Source of the DNA: Salinigranum halophilum
GTDB lineage: Archaea > Halobacteriota > Halobacteria > Halobacteriales > Haloferacaceae
Length of the DNA: 64,000 bases
Direction: 5' to 3'
Assembly: GCF_007004735.1 (NCBI RefSeq)
Contig: NZ_SSNL01000005.1
Coordinates: forward strand, 372,001 to 436,000
Shown here one piece after another: positions 52,226-60,450 of the stretch; position 1 is the first letter of the stretch; each line of letters begins with the position of its first letter. The position numbers and the translations under genes are program-made. The notes under the pieces were generated by a model. It searched no databases, was not told the origin of the DNA, and saw nothing but the letters and a program-made list of their open reading frames with translations.

Positions 52226-53467
52226 ATGAGTACCGACGCCGAAGAGGTAAGCGACGACCGCCGGAAGTACGAGTTCCGGAAGGTCATCGAGGACCTCAAG
52301 GAGTACGAGGGGTCAGGCACACAGCTCGTCTCCATCTACGTTCCACCGGACAAACAGATCTCGGACATCGTCGCCCACGTGACCCAAGAGCACTCCGAAG
52401 CGAGCAACATCAAGTCCAAACAGACCCGCACGGCGGTCCAGGACGCGCTGACGAGCATCAAGGACCGCCTCCGCTACTACAAGAACCCGCCGGACAACGG
52501 GATGGTGCTCTTTTCGGGTGCTATCGACTCCGGCGGCGGCCAGACCGACATGGTCACCAAGGTGCTGGAGAACCCGCCCGAGCCCATCCAGTCGTTCCGC
52601 TACCACTGTGACTCGGCGTTCCTCACCGAGCCGTTAGAGGAGATGCTGATGGACAAGGGCCTGTTCGGGCTCATCGTCCTTGACCGACGCGAGGCGAACG
52701 TCGGCTGGCTCAAGGGCAAGCGCGTCGAACCCGTCAAATCCGCGTCCTCTCTCGTCCCCGGCAAGCAGCGGAAAGGTGGCCAGTCCGCACAGCGGTTCGC
52801 CCGCCTCCGCCTAGAGGCCATCGACAACTTCTACCAGGAGGTCGCCGGGATGGCGAACGACCTGATGGTTCCCAAGCGCCACGAACTCGACGGCATCCTC
52901 GTCGGCGGTCCCTCCCCCACCAAAGACGAGTTCCTCGACGGCGACTACCTCCACCACGAACTGCAGGACCTCGTGGTCGGGAAGTTCGACGTCGCCTACA
53001 CCGACGAGTCGGGGCTGCACGACCTCGTCGACGCCGGCCAGGACGTCCTCGCCGACCAGGAGGTCATGAAGGACAAAAAGCAGATGGAAGAGTTCTTCGA
53101 GAAACTCCACCGGGGAGACCAGTCGACGTACGGGTTCGAGCCCACGCGGAAGAACCTCGTGATGGGCTCTGTCGACCGGCTCTTGCTCTCCGAGGACCTC
53201 CGCGCCGACGTCGTCGTCTACGACTGCGGCGACACCGAGGAGTACGAGCTGGTCGACCGCCGACACTCGACGCCGACCCACACCTGCGAGGACGGCACCG
53301 AGGCGGAGGTGAAAGAGCGGACCGACGCCATCGAGTATCTGATGGAACTGGCCGAACAGCGCGGGACGGAGACGAAATTCATCTCGACCGACTTCGAGAA
53401 GGGCGAACAGTTGTACGACGCCTTCGGTGGCATCGCGGGCATCCTTCGGTACTCGACCGGCGTGTGA
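52226..53467 (+). CDS. prf1: Peptide chain release factor aRF-1
   Basis: This 413-residue factor recognises all three stop codons and triggers peptide release. The NIKS motif (residues 61-64) reads the stop codon and GGQ (184-186, in KQRKGGQSAQRF) contacts the peptidyl-transferase centre. The C-terminal domain (about 270-413), which interacts with the aEF-1alpha/aRF3-like factor and ABCE1, contains the acidic CGDTEEYELVDRRH. It is the first housekeeping gene to the right of the AT-rich island. Confidence 0.96.
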   Translation: MSTDAEEVSDDRRKYEFRKVIEDLKEYEGSGTQLVSIYVPPDKQISDIVAHVTQEHSEASNIKSKQTRTAVQDALTSIKDRLRYYKNPPDNGMVLFSGAIDSGGGQTDMVTKVLENPPEPIQSFRYHCDSAFLTEPLEEMLMDKGLFGLIVLDRREANVGWLKGKRVEPVKSASSLVPGKQRKGGQSAQRFARLRLEAIDNFYQEVAGMANDLMVPKRHELDGILVGGPSPTKDEFLDGDYLHHELQDLVVGKFDVAYTDESGLHDLVDAGQDVLADQEVMKDKKQMEEFFEKLHRGDQSTYGFEPTRKNLVMGSVDRLLLSEDLRADVVVYDCGDTEEYELVDRRHSTPTHTCEDGTEAEVKERTDAIEYLMELAEQRGTETKFISTDFEKGEQLYDAFGGIAGILRYSTGV

Positions 53468-53528
53468 AGTCGGCACATCCCGCGGGACGACCCCGTGAAC
53501 GTCTGGCGAGGACGACGGTCATCCCAAC

Positions 53529-53537
53529 GTATATAAC
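53529..53537 (+). promoter_or_regulatory. Box A of the tandem regulator pair
   Basis: GTATATAAC lies 24-32 bases before the ATG at 53561, so the first regulator is probably translated from a leaderless mRNA that also covers the second. Confidence 0.6.
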
Positions 53538-53560
53538 ACCATCTCTCCTGTGAACGGGTG

Positions 53561-54412
53561 ATGCGGGGGGACGGGAGCCCGTCGGACGTACGACAGTTGC
53601 TGAGTCAACGAGCCGATATCTTGTCGACGCTGTTGAGGAGCGAACGAACGAAGGGCGAGCTCACGGACACGCTCGACGTCTCGCGGTCGACGATCGACCG
53701 GGGCGTCCGACAGCTGGAGTCGACCGGACTCGTCCGGCGGAGCGGGGGGACGGTGACGGCGACACTCGCCGGCCGGCTGGCGTACGACTCGTACCGCCAG
53801 TACTGCGAGGAGACGGCGCACGTCGTCGAGTTCGGCGACCTTCTCGCGGAGCTCCCACCGTCGGCGGAGGTCAGCCACGAGATGCTCGACGGCGCGACAG
53901 CGTACCGGAGCGAACCGCCCGCGACGGGCCGGCCGGCCAACGAGATTACCGCACTCATCGCCCAGGGAACCCGAATGCGCGCCTGCGCGAGCGCCATCAA
54001 CGACTCCGCGGCCGCCGACCAGTTCTACCGAATGATCACCGAACGCGGCGGACAGGGGTCGGTCGTCTACACGTCGAGCCTCGCCGAACACCTCCGAGAG
54101 GAGTACTTTCAGCCACATCACGAGATGGCGGCGACCGGCCGGTTTCGGGCGTTCGAGACCGACAGCCTCCCGCACGAACTCTATATCATCGACAGCGACG
54201 CCGGAACGACCGCTGGCGTGCTGATCTACAACGATTCGAAGACGATTCGCGGGACGATTCTCAACGACACCGACGCGGCCGTCGAGTGGGCGAGAGAGAC
54301 GTTCGAAGACCAGGTCGCGGCGGCGACCGAGTTCACCGACGACTTCCGGATCGGAGGCACCACTGACGAGGATGCCGAGGAGGGGCCAGATGGCGGAGCG
54401 GAAACCGAGTGA
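53561..54412 (+). CDS. Winged-helix transcriptional regulator (FilR1/DUF1724-like), copy 1
   Basis: This 283-residue regulator has an N-terminal winged helix (about 8-75, LLSQRADILSTLLRSERTKG, then TLDVSRSTIDRGVRQLES) and a C-terminal ligand-like domain (about 130-265). The latter contains SVVYTSSLAEHLREEYF and RFRAFETDSLPHELYIIDS, the pattern of the FilR1 middle domain first seen in methanogen regulators. The ATG at 53561 is preferred to the GTG at 53558. The following gene is a clear paralogue that overlaps its end. Confidence 0.82.
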   Translation: MRGDGSPSDVRQLLSQRADILSTLLRSERTKGELTDTLDVSRSTIDRGVRQLESTGLVRRSGGTVTATLAGRLAYDSYRQYCEETAHVVEFGDLLAELPPSAEVSHEMLDGATAYRSEPPATGRPANEITALIAQGTRMRACASAINDSAAADQFYRMITERGGQGSVVYTSSLAEHLREEYFQPHHEMAATGRFRAFETDSLPHELYIIDSDAGTTAGVLIYNDSKTIRGTILNDTDAAVEWARETFEDQVAAATEFTDDFRIGGTTDEDAEEGPDGGAETE

Positions 54413-55223
54413 CGGAGCGGACCCAGAGCCGACCACCGACCACGGCAGTCGGCTCCGGCGCGTGCTCGACCAGCGTGCAGGCGTCCTCACACATCTCGGC
54501 GACGACCCGTCGACGAAGCCGGCGCTCGTCGAAGCGCTCGGCGTCTCGCGGTCGACGGTCGACCGGACGCTGAAGACGCTGACGGCGCACGGGCTCGTCC
54601 GGCGTGACGACGGGCGGGTCGTCGCGACAGGCGCGGGGCGACTCGCGGCTGACTCGGTTCGGCGCTATCACGGCGCAACCGCCGACGTCTCCCGCACGGC
54701 TGACGTCCTCCGAGTGCTCCCGGCGGACGCGGAAGTCGCACACGAGTTTCTCGCCGGGGCGACCGTCTACCGAGCCAGCGAAGCGGCGGGACGGCAGGCG
54801 CTCCGAGCGGCGATGTCCGTCGTCGAGGGAGCCGAGAGCGTCGCCGCGCTCTCGCGGACCGTCACCGACACCTCCGCACCGACGGCCGCGTACCGGCTGG
54901 TCGTCGAGACGGCCGCGACGCTGGAGGTCGTCTACGCGCCGAACGTCGCCGCGTTCATCAGAGAGGAACACGACGAAGACCGCCGTGAGATGGCCGGGAC
55001 GGGGCGTTACCGGGCCTTCGAGGCCTCGTCGGTCCCGTTCGGGCTCTTCATCGCGAACGCGAACGGGGAGACGAGCGTCGCCCTCGCGGTTTACGACGCC
55101 GAAGAGACGCTCGTCGGCGTCCTCACGAACGACAGCGACGATGCCGTCGAGTGGGCCGAGGCGGTGTATCGGCGGTATCGGGCGGCCGCGACGGAGTTCA
55201 CCGACGAGTTCGAAGCGACCTGA
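54390..55223 (+). CDS. Winged-helix transcriptional regulator (FilR1/DUF1724-like), copy 2
   Basis: This 277-residue paralogue of the preceding regulator has the same order and motifs (RRVLDQRAGVLTHLGDDPST, ALGVSRSTVDRTLKTLTAHG, TLEVVYAPNVAAFIREEHDE, RYRAFEASSVPFGLFIANAN). Its start overlaps the upstream gene by 23 bases at the ATG at 54390 (an earlier ATG at 54372 is also possible), so the two are translationally coupled. The copies differ most in the ligand region, suggesting a split of signal specificity. Target genes are unknown. Confidence 0.82.
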   Translation: MAERKPSDGADPEPTTDHGSRLRRVLDQRAGVLTHLGDDPSTKPALVEALGVSRSTVDRTLKTLTAHGLVRRDDGRVVATGAGRLAADSVRRYHGATADVSRTADVLRVLPADAEVAHEFLAGATVYRASEAAGRQALRAAMSVVEGAESVAALSRTVTDTSAPTAAYRLVVETAATLEVVYAPNVAAFIREEHDEDRREMAGTGRYRAFEASSVPFGLFIANANGETSVALAVYDAEETLVGVLTNDSDDAVEWAEAVYRRYRAAATEFTDEFEAT

Positions 55224-55228
55224 GACGG

Positions 55229-55636
55229 TCAGTCGACCAGCGAGGCGAGTTGGGCGGTGCGGTGGTCGAGGTCGACGTGTGGTTCGAGGGGGCCCGACGC
55301 GGCCATCTCGGAGAGGCGGTCGAGCGTGAGGAACGGGTCGCCGCCGGCCGCCTCGGCGTGTTCGAGGAGCGCGGTCACGTCGGCACGGCGGAGCGCGAGC
55401 GAGTCGAGGAGGCCGAGCAGGAGGGCCACGGCCACGCCCGCCTCGCCAGTCGGGAGTGGTTCCCACTCGACGGTCGCGTCCGCGTCCGCGTCCGCGACGT
55501 CGTTCGCATCGGCAGCGACCACCCGGAGGCAGGTCGTACAGAGACTCGCCCACGCGGCGGTGTCGGGGGCGTACGGGCGGAGCGACGGCGGAACGGCGAA
55601 CGAGCGCTGCTCGCCGTCACAGGCGGGGCAGGACAT
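55229..55636 (-). CDS. DUF6276 family zinc-ribbon-like protein
   Basis: This 135-residue protein has an N-terminal pair CPACDGEQ (residues 3-6) and a second pair CTTC (about 33-36), giving a probable four-Cys zinc site. A helical part follows (AGVAVALLLGLLDSLALRRA, VTALLEHAEAAG). The motif LCTTCLRVV and overall layout fit the haloarchaeal DUF6276 family. It is convergent with the second regulator. The start at 55636 (MSCPACDG) is preferred over the 55663 ATG. Confidence 0.75.
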   Translation of the reverse strand: MSCPACDGEQRSFAVPPSLRPYAPDTAAWASLCTTCLRVVAADANDVADADADATVEWEPLPTGEAGVAVALLLGLLDSLALRRADVTALLEHAEAAGGDPFLTLDRLSEMAASGPLEPHVDLDHRTAQLASLVD

Positions 55637-55712
55637 AGGAGAAAACGGGAGGTGAACGGACAAAAACCCGTCCGTCGTGACGGCAGGTGGCGTGGGCGTG
55701 AGCGCGGCCGGT

Positions 55713-56414
55713 TCAGTCGTCGGCCGAGACGCGCTCGACGTCCTCGGCCGCGACTTCGGTCGCTTCCTGCTCGCGTTCTTTCTTCTCTTCTTCTTCCTTC
55801 TTCGCCTTGATCTTCTTCAGGCGGAAGATCTCCTCGCGCTCTTGTTCTTCGAGCTTCTGCTCGATGTACTCCTTGTTCTCGTAGAGGTCGGGCAGGAGTT
55901 TGAACTCGAGTGCGTTGACGCGGCGCTTCGTCGTCTCGATCTCTTCGAGCATCTTCTTCATCGCCGTCTCCACCTCGGCGGCGAGGATGATGGTCTCTAA
56001 GAGTTCCTCGTAGGCGTCGGCCGCCTCGTCGATCCGCGCCGACGAGCCGAGCAGCCCGTAGCCACGCTGGTCGAGGCTCTTTTTCACGCGCGAGGACTCG
56101 ATCTGCGGGACGACGACGCCCATGATGTTCTTCGACTGGGTCGTGATCTCGGGGTGCTCTTTGAGCGCGGCCGCGGCTCCGCGGACCGCGACGTCGCCCT
56201 CCATGGCGCGGGCCATGTTGATCTTGTGCTGGGCGGTCTGGTAGTCGTCGGAGAGCTCCGACCGGACGTCCTGTGCCTGGTCGAGGATGTCCATGAACTC
56301 CATGATGAGGCCGTCACGCTTCTGTTCGAGCGTGTCGTGACCGCGCTCGGAGAGTTCGATGCGGTCCTCGATGGCCATCAGGTTCTTTCGCGTCGGTTTG
56401 ACGTCTTCGGCCAT
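55713..56414 (-). CDS. atpD: A-type ATP synthase subunit D
   Basis: This 233-residue central-stalk subunit rotates inside the A3B3 ring. It is almost wholly helical, with the N-terminal helix [20 protein letters not shown] and the C-terminal coiled coil ending in a charged [16 protein letters not shown] tail. In most haloarchaea it follows atpB directly; here the three genes crtY, bop and bat lie between them. It starts at 56414, 84 bases after crtY ends. Confidence 0.95.
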   Translation of the reverse strand: MAEDVKPTRKNLMAIEDRIELSERGHDTLEQKRDGLIMEFMDILDQAQDVRSELSDDYQTAQHKINMARAMEGDVAVRGAAAALKEHPEITTQSKNIMGVVVPQIESSRVKKSLDQRGYGLLGSSARIDEAADAYEELLETIILAAEVETAMKKMLEEIETTKRRVNALEFKLLPDLYENKEYIEQKLEEQEREEIFRLKKIKAKKEEEEKKEREQEATEVAAEDVERVSADD

Positions 56415-56498
56415 TCTTGTCGGGTGTTGTTCGCCCGGGGTGTTAACCTTTTACTGTCGCTTCCGGCCCCGTTTCACGTGACGGGCCGAACGAACGCG

Positions 56499-57344
56499 CT
56501 AGCGCCGCTCGGAGGCCGGTGCGCGGACGTCGTCCGCGCGGACGGTTCGGTCGTGAACCCACGTCGTCTCCGAGGGTGCCGACGGGGTGACAGGGGCGGC
56601 CACCTGGCTCGTCCACCCCCACCGCTCGAGCACCCAGAGGAACAAGAACAGCCCCTGGACGACGAACAGGTTCGTCACGAGGAAGAACACCGCCTCCTCG
56701 ACCGGGAGGCCGAACAGCGTCACACCGGTGGTGTACGTCTCCGAGATGACCCACACGCCGACGTCGATGGCGACCCAGTCGGCCGCCCAGAGGTACAGGG
56801 TGGGGACGCCCACGCCGAGAGCGAGAGTTCGTCGGGTCGCCCACAGCACGGGCCAGCCGAACCCCCACTGGAGGGCGAGGACGGGGCCGGCCCAGGCGAG
56901 AATCGCACCCAGGTAGTACGTCGGGGCGTCCCGAAGGAGCACCACGCCGACGAGGAGCACGAGACCCCCGGCGGCGACGCCGACGGCTCGCTGTCGGAGC
57001 GTGACCGAGACCGCACCCGGGTTCGGTGGGGCGAGGAGCGAGACCCACAGCACGGCCAGGACCGGCTGGAGCAGCATGAACAGGTACTCCTCGACCGGCG
57101 CGAGCCAGACAGTCGCGACGACGGTCCCGTCGCCGTACCACCAGACGCCGCGTTCGATGAGGTAGTTGTCCCACGGCGTCGTGTAGACGAGTGCGACGAG
57201 CGCCAGTACCACCAGTCCGAGGCCACGCGCCCGCCACGCGTCCCGGTCCAGTCGCGCCCGCCGACGCCACGCGACGGCGGCGAGAACCACCAGCGGGGGG
57301 ACGACGAACACGGCGTGAAACGCGAGGTAGCTGAGTCGAATCAC
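56499..57344 (-). CDS. crtY: Lycopene beta-cyclase (CrtYcd type)
   Basis: This 281-residue integral membrane enzyme closes the end rings of lycopene to make beta-carotene, the precursor of retinal. It has the duplicated archaeal/fungal layout of CrtYc plus CrtYd: TTPWDNYLIERGVWWYGDG in the first half with APVEEYLFMLLQP, and GLPVEEAVFFLVTNLF in the second half. These PxEE motifs carry the catalytic Glu residues. It starts at GTG 57344. Its position after bop suits retinal supply; the beta-carotene cleaving enzyme (brp/blh) is not in this window. Confidence 0.9.
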   Translation of the reverse strand: MIRLSYLAFHAVFVVPPLVVLAAVAWRRRARLDRDAWRARGLGLVVLALVALVYTTPWDNYLIERGVWWYGDGTVVATVWLAPVEEYLFMLLQPVLAVLWVSLLAPPNPGAVSVTLRQRAVGVAAGGLVLLVGVVLLRDAPTYYLGAILAWAGPVLALQWGFGWPVLWATRRTLALGVGVPTLYLWAADWVAIDVGVWVISETYTTGVTLFGLPVEEAVFFLVTNLFVVQGLFLFLWVLERWGWTSQVAAPVTPSAPSETTWVHDRTVRADDVRAPASERR

Positions 57345-57436
57345 GGTCGGCTCCGAGTCGGGGTCGAGCGGTGTACAGTCATGTGATGGGGCTGTGGAAC
57401 GTCCAAAGAACGGTTGTCAGGGCCGGGGTGCCGGTG

Positions 57437-58171
57437 TCAGTCGGCCGTCGCGCCAGCAGTGGTCGACTGCATCGCCGCTTCGAGGACCGAGTGGCTCCGC
57501 AGGAGGACGAACCCGAAGCCGACCTTCGCGGTCAGGTCCAGCACCATGAACGCCGCCGTCTCCCAGTAGAGGGGAATGATGCCGATGGTGCCCTCGGTGC
57601 CGAGGATCCACACCACGGGGTACGCCAGCCAGAGCACGATGAGCATGTTCCGGAGCGTCGTCGTCAGCTTCCGGACCTCCGGGGACTGCCTCGTCGCGGC
57701 CTCGCTGAGCGTGCGGATGAGGAAGTACAGGAGGAACAGCAGGAACACAGTGCTGATCGCCCACCAGACGATGCGGATGAACGCCGACGAGGCGGCGAGC
57801 GCGCCGATGACACCCGTCCCGATCATCAGGACGTCGAGTCCGACGAGCGTGTAGATGGTGTTCTTACTGGCCCGCGCCAACAGCGCGAGGTCGAGTAAGA
57901 GCAGCGGCGTCGTGAACAGCCAGTCGGCGTACCGTCCCCAGTAGATGTCGAGCACCTGGCCGTTGACCGTCACCTGCGTGAGGCCGAAGCCCGTGGCCAT
58001 CGCGAAGTACGCCGCGGAGGCGATGGCCGTGATGAAGATGGTGATGAGGTAGAACCGTTGCTGTTCCTCGTCTTCGACGCCCCAGCCACGGGCGATGAAG
58101 TAGAACGTCCCGAGAGTCATCCCAGCGGTACCGAGCCACAGCCAGATGGATTCTGCGCCTGGAGTTGCCAT
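57437..58171 (-). CDS. bop: Bacteriorhodopsin (light-driven proton pump)
   Basis: This 244-residue seven-helix retinal protein has RYADWLFTTPLLLLDLALL, giving Arg80, the proton acceptor Asp83 (Asp85 of Halobacterium), Thr87 and the proton donor Asp94 (Asp96). The Schiff-base lysine is Lys216 in LDLTAKVGFGF with Asp212. Proton-release residues are Glu193 and Glu204. The pump set is therefore intact, unlike sensory rhodopsins or halorhodopsin. An activator site and box A sit upstream (58197-58225). It lies between bat and crtY. Confidence 0.95.
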   Translation of the reverse strand: MATPGAESIWLWLGTAGMTLGTFYFIARGWGVEDEEQQRFYLITIFITAIASAAYFAMATGFGLTQVTVNGQVLDIYWGRYADWLFTTPLLLLDLALLARASKNTIYTLVGLDVLMIGTGVIGALAASSAFIRIVWWAISTVFLLFLLYFLIRTLSEAATRQSPEVRKLTTTLRNMLIVLWLAYPVVWILGTEGTIGIIPLYWETAAFMVLDLTAKVGFGFVLLRSHSVLEAAMQSTTAGATAD

Positions 58172-58196
58172 TGCAGACGGACGTTAGTGTGTGAGA

Positions 58197-58203
58197 ACAT
58201 AAC
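58197..58203 (-). promoter_or_regulatory. Box A of bop
   Basis: On the minus strand this reads GTTATGT, 26-32 bases before the bop ATG. It lies 8 bases downstream of the upstream activator sequence, the same layout as in the Halobacterium bop promoter. Confidence 0.6.
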
Positions 58204-58210
58204 GCGGATA

Positions 58211-58225
58211 CCGAACTAGTTGGGA
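58211..58225 (-). promoter_or_regulatory. Bat upstream activator sequence (UAS) of bop
   Basis: On the minus strand the site is TCCCAACTAGTTCGG. The Halobacterium bop UAS consensus I recall is ACCcnactagTTnGG; all defined positions agree except the first base (T for A). It also forms the dyad CCGAACTAGTTGGG. It is 40 bases upstream of the start codon, next to box A, so it is very probably the binding site for the regulator encoded by the adjacent bat gene. Confidence 0.75.
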
Positions 58226-58238
58226 TGTCCTAAGCCGA

Positions 58239-58268
58239 CTAGAACCACCTAGAATCACCTAGAACGTC
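58239..58268. repeat. Three CTAGAA direct repeats with 10-bp period
   Basis: CTAGAACCAC, CTAGAATCAC and CTAGAACGTC follow each other without a gap, so the hexamer CTAGAA recurs exactly every 10 bases, about one helical turn. The array lies between the bat stop and the bop UAS and shares CTAG with the UAS core. Confidence 0.7.
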
Positions 58269-58278
58269 CGAGGACAGC

Positions 58279-60309
58279 TCACGAGTCGTCTTGGTGGAAC
58301 CGGGAGACGAGCTTCTTCTCCGCCGCGCGGAGGTGCTGGTGGAACGTCGACCGCGAGACACCCATCGCGTCGGCGAGTTCGTCGCCCGAGATGCCGTGGG
58401 GCCACTCGAAGAAACCCCCGACGTGTGCGAGCTGGAGCGCGGTACGCTGTTTCTCCGTCAGGACCTCTTCGACGTCGGCGACGAAGCCGCGACGGGTGGC
58501 GGGCGGGGTGTCGCGCTCGCGGATGCGACCTACCCGGACGCTCGCCGAGACCGATTTGAGCCCGTCGAGCAGCGCCCGTCCGGTCGAGCGGTCGGCGACA
58601 GTCACAGTGAGCGTGAGCGAGCGGTCCTGCGGGTCGACGGTGAGGTCGGTCAGGCGACCGCCCGTCTCGGCGACGAGTGAGAGGTTCGAGCGGGCGGGGA
58701 GCACGACCTCGAACACCCCGGTCTCGGTAGTGTCGCCGATACGTCGGACCTCCTCGATGCCCGGTATCGAGACGGTGTCGAGGGCGGTCTCCGGCGGCGT
58801 CACGGAGACGAACAGGAGAATCGTCCCGTCGTCGCGGACGACGACGCCCTCCGAGGCGAGCGAACACTCCGCCTCGACGGCGAGCGCGACCAGTGGGGCG
58901 GCGGGGTCGTCGACGACGACCTGGAGTTCGACCACGCTCTCGGTCAGCAGCGTCCGCCGGCTCTCGAACGCGTCGATCGCCGCACCAACGGCCCGGCCGA
59001 CCGTTCCGAGGACGACCAGTTCGTGCTCCTCCACCGAGGCGCTGTGGGTGTACACCACGAGAACGCCGTAGAGCGTCTCCCGGTGGAGCAGCGGCACCGC
59101 GACGACCCCCTCGAACGGGAGGTCGGCGGGGTGGCCGCCTCGTTCGTCGGCGAGCGCTGCCGACTGCGGCTGCCGTGTCGAAACCGCTCGCGCGACGGGG
59201 TCAGCCGCCTCGTCGCGGTCGATGACGACGTCCTCGACGCTGACCTCACCGTCCGTCCACACCTTCGGGACGACGGTGTCGGGCGCGAGGTCGCAGTCGC
59301 CGACCCAGGCGTACGCGTACGAGGGGGCATCGGCCACCCGCTCGCAGACGCCGCGTTCGAGTTCCGCACGACTCTTCGCGCGGACGAGGACGCCGGTGAC
59401 CTCCTCCAAGAGGCCCTCGATGTGCTCGAGCAGGCCCTGGAGCCGCTCGCGTTCGCGGTTGGCGGCCGCGGCGTAGCGCTCGGCCGCCTCCTCGGCGCGC
59501 ACGCGCGCGGTGATGTCCGTCTGGAACCCCACGTAGTGGGTGACCTCGCCGTCGCCGTTCTTGATGGGGGCGATGTCGACCCGGTTCCAGAACTCCGACC
59601 CGTCGCGGCGGTAGTTGAGGAGTTCGACGGACGTCGGCTCGCCGGCGTCGACCGCACGCCGAAGCTCCGCCACCGACTCGGGGTCGGTGTCGGGGCCCTG
59701 CAGGTAGCGGCAGTTACGCCCGAGCGCTTCCGAACTGGTGTACCCGGTCGTCCGGCAGAACGCCCGATTGACGTACACCAGCGGTCTGTCGGGGAGTGAG
59801 AAGTCGGCGATGGTGATACCGACCGGGGCCTCGTCCATCGCCTGCTCTTTCAACTCCTCCGTGATGCGTGCCGTCGCCTCGGGGCGGAGTTCGCTCCAGG
59901 CGACGACGGCCGCGACGCGCTCACCCAGGCGGGCGAAGCGGTTCGAGTCGTCGACGGGGACGACGTCCGCCGCGCCGGCATCGAGTGCCGTCGCCACGTA
60001 CTCCACCGCCAGGTCCGTCGACAGGACGACGATGGCCGTCTCCGGGTAGTCGGCGACGAGCGCGGCGACGTCGTCGACGACGTTGTCCGCGACGACGAGA
60101 CAGCGAGCCGCCGGCGTGGGTGAGAGCGCGTCGAGGTCGTCGAGACTCCTGACGCCGTCGGTGCCGAAGACTTCGGAGAGCGGTGTCATTGCGCGCGACC
60201 GGGTCTCCTCGTCCGACGTCACGAGGACGACGGTCGCACTGGAGACGTCGTCCCCGGCGTCACCCAGACGGACGGCGTCGGGCGTCTCCACGTCGGTCGC
60301 GTCGGTCAT
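58279..60309 (-). CDS. bat: Bacterio-opsin activator Bat with receiver-like, LOV/PAS, GAF, BAT and HTH_10 domains
   Basis: This 676-residue regulator has a receiver-like domain (about 25-140). The LOV-type PAS domain (about 155-270) has YVNRAFCRTTGY, the flavin-Cys motif GRNCRYLQG (Cys200), NYRRDGSEFWN and YVGFQTDIT. A GAF domain follows (about 290-440), then the BAT-specific beta domain (about 455-600). At the end is HTH_10 (about 615-670, LTEKQRTALQLAHVGGFFEW, GVSRSTFHQHLRAAE). It activates bop in Halobacterium under light and low oxygen. The intact LOV set suggests direct blue-light sensing. Confidence 0.93.
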   Translation of the reverse strand: MTDATDVETPDAVRLGDAGDDVSSATVVLVTSDEETRSRAMTPLSEVFGTDGVRSLDDLDALSPTPAARCLVVADNVVDDVAALVADYPETAIVVLSTDLAVEYVATALDAGAADVVPVDDSNRFARLGERVAAVVAWSELRPEATARITEELKEQAMDEAPVGITIADFSLPDRPLVYVNRAFCRTTGYTSSEALGRNCRYLQGPDTDPESVAELRRAVDAGEPTSVELLNYRRDGSEFWNRVDIAPIKNGDGEVTHYVGFQTDITARVRAEEAAERYAAAANRERERLQGLLEHIEGLLEEVTGVLVRAKSRAELERGVCERVADAPSYAYAWVGDCDLAPDTVVPKVWTDGEVSVEDVVIDRDEAADPVARAVSTRQPQSAALADERGGHPADLPFEGVVAVPLLHRETLYGVLVVYTHSASVEEHELVVLGTVGRAVGAAIDAFESRRTLLTESVVELQVVVDDPAAPLVALAVEAECSLASEGVVVRDDGTILLFVSVTPPETALDTVSIPGIEEVRRIGDTTETGVFEVVLPARSNLSLVAETGGRLTDLTVDPQDRSLTLTVTVADRSTGRALLDGLKSVSASVRVGRIRERDTPPATRRGFVADVEEVLTEKQRTALQLAHVGGFFEWPHGISGDELADAMGVSRSTFHQHLRAAEKKLVSRFHQDDS

Positions 60310-60450
60310 ACCCACACCTCGTGACGAAGGGGCGAATAGTTTTCGCGGCAACGGCCCCGTCGCGCGGCGGCGAGACAGCCGACGTTCGTTCGGGCCGTGT
60401 CGCTATCGCTCGCGAACGAATCGGCGGGCGGAGAGAAAGTGCGAGACGCG

